DNA from: JAEUOS01 sp965279115
GTDB taxonomy: Bacteria; Pseudomonadota; Gammaproteobacteria; Burkholderiales; JAEUOS01
Reading direction: 5' to 3'
Assembly (NCBI GenBank): GCA_965279115.1
Contig: OZ257137.1
Span: 3,534,001 to 3,598,000 of the forward strand
DNA: 64,000 nucleotides
This document shows, one piece after another, positions 59,467 to 64,000 of the stretch. Within the stretch, counting starts at the first letter, position 1, and each line of letters begins with the position of its first letter. The translations under genes were made by a program, and so were the position numbers. A model generated the notes under the pieces. It ran no database searches. It had not been told where the DNA came from and saw only the letters and a list, made by a program, of their open reading frames with translations.

Positions 59467-61218
59467 CTACTGGGCGATTTCGAAGTACATGCGTTCGAAC
59501 TCGCCATGGCGGCTCGCGACGGCGCGCAGTTTCATTCGCAGCGCCGTCGCACCATCGAGGAACTCGATGATGTTGCCCTCGCGTGCCCAACCGACCGGCA
59601 AGAGTATCGTTGCCTGCTCGGTGTAGCCGCGCAGCGGGGTGAGGGCGCCGGTCTTGTTGAGCATGTCCTCGTCAATCGATGGCAACTGCGTCGCCACGCT
59701 GCTGTGACTGGTGGGGCCTTTTTCATGCGCCTGAGTCCGCGTGTCGCGAGCTGCGGGGGCGCTGCGCCGGAAATTATCCAGGATCAGCGCAGCGGTACTG
59801 GGTGACTTGCCGGTTGCCGACATGATGCTCGAAGCTTCGGTGTAGCGGGCCGCGCCGGCGCGTGCCAGGCCCGGCAGCATCTCCAGGCCTACTTCGATGC
59901 GACCATCACCGGTTTGTTCGGCCCAGCGGATCTCGCCTATCATCGCCGTGCCCTGGGCGCCATGCCGAATCGCCGCCAACTGGCCACGCTTGACCCTGAT
60001 GTTGCCGGCATTCGCGCCGCGCTGCATGGAGAGGCCGCTCGCGCTTTCCTCGACCAGTTGCCAGCAGTCCAGCACGGCCAGCATCTGCTGCCATGTTTCG
60101 GGCGTGTGCAATTCGTCCCGCAGCGGCACGTCGGCGGCGTCGAGAAAGATGTTGGCCACTTCGACATGGTTGTAGAGCTTTGGCGGCGGCGGAGCCGCAT
60201 AGGGCCTGCGTTTCATCAAGCCGTACATCAATTCCGGATCGACCGCGAAGAAAATGGCTTCGCTGCGGTGCCTGCGCGGGAATTTGCGCAGGTTGGTGCG
60301 CGAACACCATGCGGCGTAGAGCTTGCCGAACAAGGGGCGCAAAACTGTCGGCGTCGGTGCGGGTGTCAGCACCGGCGTTTCGAACACGCCACCGCGGTTG
60401 AGCTCGGCCAGCCGCCCGCCTACCGATTTCGCAAGTGCGGAGACGTCGAGTGTGTGATGAAGGCGGCCGACCTCAATTTCGCGGATCTTGACATCCGCCC
60501 CCGCGGGTACAGCGCCACCGGACTCGCCGCTGCCCTCGCGGCTTTTGTAGGCGAACGTCGCCTTGCGATCAAAAGCCACGGCGATCTGGTAGGCGTATTC
60601 GATCTCGCGCGCGGCAAGTGAACGTGCGCCGCTCATGTGAAGCAGCAAGCCACGGACATAAGTGGTCGAGACGCTGGTGCGTCCGTCTGGATGCAGCGAG
60701 TCGCGCACGGGCTTGTCGAGGATTTCAGCCTTGGAGGCGCTCACGAGGACATTTTGTGCGATGTTCCAGAGTTCATCGGGCACACGCTGGCGCGCGCGCA
60801 GGTAATTGAGCATCGCCTGCACCGCCCAGAAAATGACCCGTTGGTGCAACAGCGGCGCAAGACGTCCATATTCACCGGTGTCGGCCAGTGCAGGTGACAA
60901 ACCCTCGGACAGCGCGTCGGCGAGCCTGCGCGCCAGGCGAATCGCGCATTGCAACGAGCCGGATTGCTGCGCGCTCAGTGGCAGCAACTTGTCGCTGTAA
61001 CGCGTTGCCAGAGCCTCCTGTACCTGCAATGCCGGCTGGCGGAGGGTCTCCAGTACCTTGAGCGCGCCCATGCTGCCCGGTTCAGGCATGTCGTCGAGCG
61101 CTGCTGTTATCGCGTTGGCGAAAGCAACCGGGTCGGCGGCAGGCAGGGACGCAAGCCATACCCGGCAGGTTTCGGGGCTCAGAAGCGGCCTGCTCAGGGA
61201 ACCGGTATCCATGCTCAT
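59467..61218 (-). CDS. Large cytoplasmic protein with a diverged PilZ-like domain, otherwise unknown
   Basis: The 583-residue protein is not recognised as a whole. It lacks a signal or membrane segment. Between residues 311 and about 470 it shows features of a PilZ (cyclic di-GMP) domain: RKFPR at 311-315 matches the RxxxR arm. EESASG at 390-395 resembles the (D/N)xSxxG motif with Glu for Asp/Asn. It is followed by GQLAAIRHG, GEIRWAEQTGDGRIEVGLEMLPG, the usual strand and helix. An insertion separates the two motifs. The N-terminal 300 residues are helical, and the C-terminal LLPVGWAREGNIIEFLDGATALRMKLRA is beta-rich. If the domain binds c-di-GMP, it could control motility, adhesion or secretion. 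That is inference only. Confidence 0.5.
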   Translation of the reverse strand: MSMDTGSLSRPLLSPETCRVWLASLPAADPVAFANAITAALDDMPEPGSMGALKVLETLRQPALQVQEALATRYSDKLLPLSAQQSGSLQCAIRLARRLADALSEGLSPALADTGEYGRLAPLLHQRVIFWAVQAMLNYLRARQRVPDELWNIAQNVLVSASKAEILDKPVRDSLHPDGRTSVSTTYVRGLLLHMSGARSLAAREIEYAYQIAVAFDRKATFAYKSREGSGESGGAVPAGADVKIREIEVGRLHHTLDVSALAKSVGGRLAELNRGGVFETPVLTPAPTPTVLRPLFGKLYAAWCSRTNLRKFPRRHRSEAIFFAVDPELMYGLMKRRPYAAPPPPKLYNHVEVANIFLDAADVPLRDELHTPETWQQMLAVLDCWQLVEESASGLSMQRGANAGNIRVKRGQLAAIRHGAQGTAMIGEIRWAEQTGDGRIEVGLEMLPGLARAGAARYTEASSIMSATGKSPSTAALILDNFRRSAPAARDTRTQAHEKGPTSHSSVATQLPSIDEDMLNKTGALTPLRGYTEQATILLPVGWAREGNIIEFLDGATALRMKLRAVASRHGEFERMYFEIAQ

Positions 61219-61272
61219 GAAATTCGAACAAACATCGACATTGTGGATGGAGGGTGGCCGCGCGTGGGCACG

Positions 61273-62310
61273 TTAACGCTCGGCGACCTTGAGAACCAGC
61301 TTGCCGAAATTCTTTCCCGAAAAAAGCATGTTGAGCGCTTCCGGGAATTTTTGCAGCCCGTCCACGACATCCTCGCGGGAGCGAAAGCGGCCTTCGCGCA
61401 TCCATTGGGCAATCTGGCGCACGGCTTCACCATAACGGTCTGCCCAGTCGAAGACCACGATGCCTTCCATGCGTGCCCGGTTGACTAGGAGTGAAAGGTA
61501 GTTCGAGGGGCCTTTGACCGGTACGGTGTTGTTGTACTGCGAGATCGCGCCGCAGATCACGATCCGCGCGCGCCGATTGATGCGCGTGAGCACGGTATCG
61601 AGGATCTCGCCGCCCACATTGTCGAAGTAGACGTCCACACCGGACGGGCAATGTTGCTTAAGGCCTTCGCGCACGCTGCCGGCCTTGTAGTCGATGCAGG
61701 CGTCGAAACCCAGTTCGCGAACCACGAAATCGCATTTGTCCTGGCCGCCCGCGATGCCGACCACGCGGCAGCCGACGATTTTCGCCACTTGTCCCACCGT
61801 TTGTCCGACGGCGCCGGCCGCACCGGAAACGACAACCGTTTCACCGGGTTTGGGTTGTCCGACTTCGAGCAGTCCGAAATAGCCGGTCATGCCAGGCATT
61901 CCGAGGGCGTTCAACCACTGTGGCAGGCTGCCTGCCGAAAGATCGATCCTGGCCAGTCCCGTGCGGTCAATATCGGCTTCCGCGACCGTGCAGTAAGCCT
62001 GGACGCCAAAGCCGCCGCTGACATGGTCACCGACGGCGAAGCGCGAACTGTTTGAGGCTATGACCTCGCCCACTCCGCCGGCCCGCATGATCTTGCCAAG
62101 GCCTACTGGCGGAATGTAGCTCTTGCCCTCGTTCATCCAGCCACGCATCGCCGGATCAAGCGACAGGTACAACACCCTGACCGTGACACCACCTTCCCGG
62201 GGACCTTTGACGGGTTCCTCCACAAAACTCCAGTCGCTCTGCTTGGGCATGCCGACTGGGCGGGCAGCAAGGCGGATCTGACGGTTTGTCAAGACGGGGA
62301 AATCTTCCAT
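61273..62310 (-). CDS. NADP-dependent MDR-family oxidoreductase (CurA-like enone reductase)
   Basis: A 345-residue medium-chain dehydrogenase/reductase without zinc, related to leukotriene B4 12-hydroxydehydrogenase and curcumin reductase CurA, which reduce the double bond next to a carbonyl with NADPH. It has TNRQIRLAARPVGMPK, LYLSLDPAMRGWMNEGKSYIPPVGLG and GGVGEVIASNSSRFAVGDHVSG near the N-terminus. The NADP-binding motif follows, WLNALGMPGMTGYFGLLEVGQPKPGETVVVSGAAGAVGQTVGQVAKI, then VDVYFDNVGGEILDTVL, GAISQYN and LVNRARMEGIVVFDW. No partner genes mark a pathway, and the adjoining PilZ-like gene is not functionally linked. Confidence 0.88.
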   Translation of the reverse strand: MEDFPVLTNRQIRLAARPVGMPKQSDWSFVEEPVKGPREGGVTVRVLYLSLDPAMRGWMNEGKSYIPPVGLGKIMRAGGVGEVIASNSSRFAVGDHVSGGFGVQAYCTVAEADIDRTGLARIDLSAGSLPQWLNALGMPGMTGYFGLLEVGQPKPGETVVVSGAAGAVGQTVGQVAKIVGCRVVGIAGGQDKCDFVVRELGFDACIDYKAGSVREGLKQHCPSGVDVYFDNVGGEILDTVLTRINRRARIVICGAISQYNNTVPVKGPSNYLSLLVNRARMEGIVVFDWADRYGEAVRQIAQWMREGRFRSREDVVDGLQKFPEALNMLFSGKNFGKLVLKVAER

Positions 62311-62575
62311 GGATTCACAGGTTTCTGAACCGTAACCCCTTATCTTACCCCTGTACGAGCGTGGCCCTGCGGGAGCGATCGCCGAAGATGTGCGGAAATC
62401 CGCAGGAAACCCGAAATCGCCAGTTTCCGGGCCGTTACAGGATCAGGAAAGATCGGGCGGGGCGGCCACGTTATCGACAAGGTCATGAGCGCACATGCGC
62501 GCGAACAGGGGGGCGGCTTCGCTCCAGTGGCCTCTGTGAAGCGGCTGTCGCGCAGGGATTGCCATCAACCCGCAC
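62311..62575. other. Intergenic region, 265 bp
   Basis: Lies upstream of the MDR gene and downstream of the LLM gene. No convincing gene, pseudogene or RNA was found. It contains the palindrome TGCGGAAATCCGCA (62393-62406) and a GGAAAC...GTTTCC pair further on, neither with a T-run. The promoter of the MDR gene is presumably here but could not be placed. Confidence 0.35.
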
Positions 62576-63625
62576 TCATGCGGTCGCGGAGATCGCCAGG
62601 GCGTGCGCCAGCATCTCGCAGGAAGCAAGGCGCGCCTTGTAGTCGGGCGTCACGGTGAGCACGATGACTTCATCGGCGCCATGCAATTCGGCCAGTTCCG
62701 CTGCACGGTCCGCAACCAGATTTGCCGTGCCGACGATGGCGCGCGGACGCTCTCGCTCGATCACCAGGCGATCGCGCTCGCTCAGATGTGCCATGCGCGC
62801 GCGCGCTTCCGCGATCGTCGGGATCGGTGCATTGATGCCGTAAGCCATTTGCAGGCGTCGTGTGTCGACGGCCATCGCCATCTCATCTGCTTCCCTCTGG
62901 GTTCGCGCGCAGATGCAGAAAAGCGCGATTGCGTGCCAAGGCCGCGGTGTCACCGCGCCGCGCGAGGTGGCCGCGCCCGCAGCAACCTTGAAATCGGTCC
63001 GGTAGGCGTGCGCCACATGTTCGCCGCCATGCGGGTTGATGAAGTGCGCGAAGGCGAAACGCAAGCCGAGGTGTGCGGCAAGGGCCCCGCCATAGTCCGA
63101 TGACCCGAGAATCCACACCTGCGGTGCGGTGTCGACCTCGGGCTGGAGCGTCACCTCGGCATGCGGATGGTCCGGTGGCAAGTTGCCTTCAAGCAGCGCG
63201 ACCAGTTCCATGACCTGCTGGGGGAAGAACTCCGCGGCGTTGTAACTGCCGCCGGTGGTCGATCCGGAAAGCGCGCGCGCGGTTTTCAGGTCGCCGCCCG
63301 GGGCGCGCCCAATGCCCAGGTCGATGCGACCCGGAAACAATGCCTCGAGCATGCGGAACTGCTCGGCGACCTTGAACGGCGCGTAGTACGGCAGGAGGAT
63401 CCCGCCGGTACCGATACGGATCCGGCGCGTCACGCTGCCGATGCGGGCAAGCAGGACCTCCGGGCACGGGTCGGCGAGGGACAGAAGCCCATGATGCTCG
63501 GCCAGCCAGAATCTTTCGTACCCCAGGTCGTCGGCGGCCTGCGCCAACTCAAGCGTCGCAGCCAGGGCATCACTGGCCGAATGCCCGCTGATGACGGGCG
63601 ACTGGTCGAGCACGGACAGGCGCAA
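62576..63625 (-). CDS. LLM class flavin-dependent oxidoreductase (MsnO8-like)
   Basis: A 349-residue bacterial-luciferase-like (beta/alpha)8 flavoprotein. It has the N-terminal strand MRLSVLDQSPV of this subgroup, the stretch YERFWLAEHHGL, RIRIGTGGILLPYYAPFKVAEQFRMLEALFPGRIDLGIGRAPGG, PQVWILGSSDYGGALAAHLGLRFAFAHF and a C-terminal DEVIVLTVTPDYKARLASCEMLAHAL. The start is TTG 63625, with CGGAG seven bases upstream; no ATG fits. It lies 17 bases after coaBC on the same strand and may be cotranscribed with it. The family includes monooxygenases and oxidoreductases, so the substrate is unknown. Confidence 0.87.
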   Translation of the reverse strand: MRLSVLDQSPVISGHSASDALAATLELAQAADDLGYERFWLAEHHGLLSLADPCPEVLLARIGSVTRRIRIGTGGILLPYYAPFKVAEQFRMLEALFPGRIDLGIGRAPGGDLKTARALSGSTTGGSYNAAEFFPQQVMELVALLEGNLPPDHPHAEVTLQPEVDTAPQVWILGSSDYGGALAAHLGLRFAFAHFINPHGGEHVAHAYRTDFKVAAGAATSRGAVTPRPWHAIALFCICARTQREADEMAMAVDTRRLQMAYGINAPIPTIAEARARMAHLSERDRLVIERERPRAIVGTANLVADRAAELAELHGADEVIVLTVTPDYKARLASCEMLAHALAISATA

Positions 63626-63642
63626 ACGTGACTCCGAAGGAG

Positions 63643-64000
63643 TTAGGCCGCCGCGAGCATGCCGGCAAGATGCGCAACGATCTTGCGCGCGATGTCTGGC
63701 TTCGACCCGCGTGGGAGCGGATGGCGCCCCGCATCGTCTATCAGGGTGACTTCATTGTCGTCGCGTCCGAAGGCGTCCTGCGCCCGATTCGCCACCAGCA
63801 GCGGAATGCCCTTGCGGCTGCGCTTGGCTTCGGCGTTCTCAAGGACGTCATGGGATTCGGCGGCAAAACCCACGCAGAAAGGCGCGTTCGCGGATTGAGC
63901 GACCCATTTGAGGATGTCCGGGTTCTCGGCGAGTTCCAGGGTGAGGCCCGGATGATGCTCGCGCTTCTTGAGCTTTTTCTCGCTGTATTCCTTGACATAG
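63643..64000 (-). CDS. coaBC: Phosphopantothenoylcysteine decarboxylase/phosphopantothenate-cysteine ligase CoaBC (5' part beyond the window)
   Basis: Only the last 119 or so codons of this two-domain enzyme of CoA synthesis are inside the window. They belong to the ligase (CoaB) end: EYSEKKLKKR at the window edge, then LAENPDILKWVA, FCVGFAAESHDVLENAEAKRSRKG, IPLLVANRAQDAFGRDDNEVTLID and DIARKIVAHLAG. This is the nucleotide-binding and dimer part of CoaB. The protein start lies to the right of the window. It is upstream of the LLM gene on the same strand. A dut gene 5 kb away is a common partner in this lineage. Confidence 0.93.
   Translation of the reverse strand, partial: YVKEYSEKKLKKREHHPGLTLELAENPDILKWVAQSANAPFCVGFAAESHDVLENAEAKRSRKGIPLLVANRAQDAFGRDDNEVTLIDDAGRHPLPRGSKPDIARKIVAHLAGMLAAA

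Noticed and set aside
62393..62406. TGCGGAAATCCGCA palindrome as a terminator or operator
   Set aside because: It is short and has no T-run. There is no evidence beyond symmetry.

Overview
The window is GC-rich, tightly packed DNA. It encodes LptG, MsbA, LPS heptosyltransferases, a two-partner secretion system, NtrB/NtrC and six extracytoplasmic receptors of the Bug (tripartite tricarboxylate receptor) family. That combination points to a betaproteobacterium, most likely in or near Burkholderiales. No rRNA, tRNA, CRISPR array, insertion sequence or prophage was found. Both ends cut through genes: lptG on the left and coaBC on the right.

Layout. (1) 1-6.7 kb: the end of lptG, then a forward operon of TpsB transporter, 1088-residue TpsA exoprotein and a secreted FecR-domain protein. 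(2) 6.7-17.1 kb: a reverse run led by dnaE and continuing through a WaaQ-like heptosyltransferase, a GT4 glycosyltransferase, MsbA, a second GT4, a second GT9 enzyme and an AhpD-like protein, with several 4-base overlaps. (3) 17.1-24.7 kb: a Bug receptor, a periplasmic-binding-fold protein, a beta-propeller-like protein, a flavin monooxygenase/acyl-CoA dehydrogenase-fold enzyme and a DUF1800/DUF1501 pair. A frameshifted dgoK remnant lies at about 20.4-20.7 kb. (4) 24.8-26.7 kb: a divergent CheY-like regulator and a short chemoreceptor-like protein. (5) 26.7-39.6 kb: a carboxylate/acyl-CoA catabolic island. It consists of a racemase-fold enzyme, a divergent Bug gene and a nine-gene reverse run with three more Bug receptors, two MmgE/PrpD proteins, an enolase-superfamily enzyme, an acyl-CoA dehydrogenase, an ADP-forming acyl-CoA synthetase and a class II aldolase. 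(6) 39.7-42.4 kb: trhO and a KefB/C-type antiporter. (7) 42.5-47.1 kb: a Bug gene followed by three acyl-CoA dehydrogenases. (8) 47.1-52.8 kb: DUF1499, gluQ, a CoA-binding protein, metY, a membrane protein, rhlE and a small coiled-coil protein. (9) 52.8-57.9 kb: the nitrogen-control locus glnA, DUF4124 protein, ntrB, ntrC, with a recognisable sigma-54 promoter and two upstream NtrC-like sites before glnA. (10) 58-64 kb: dut, a D-2-hydroxyacid dehydrogenase, a diverged PilZ-like protein, an MDR oxidoreductase, an LLM flavoprotein and the end of coaBC.

How the genes fit together. The LPS genes form an envelope module: LptG extracts LPS, MsbA flips lipid A-core, and the glycosyltransferases build the core. 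The Bug receptors are interleaved with enzymes that activate, dehydrate and oxidise carboxylates and acyl-CoAs. This suggests uptake and degradation of unusual carboxylic acids, although no TctA/TctB permease is present here. In the nitrogen locus the visible cis elements match the NtrB/NtrC proteins encoded 2-3 kb downstream.

All functional calls come from reading the protein sequences and motifs. No database search was run.
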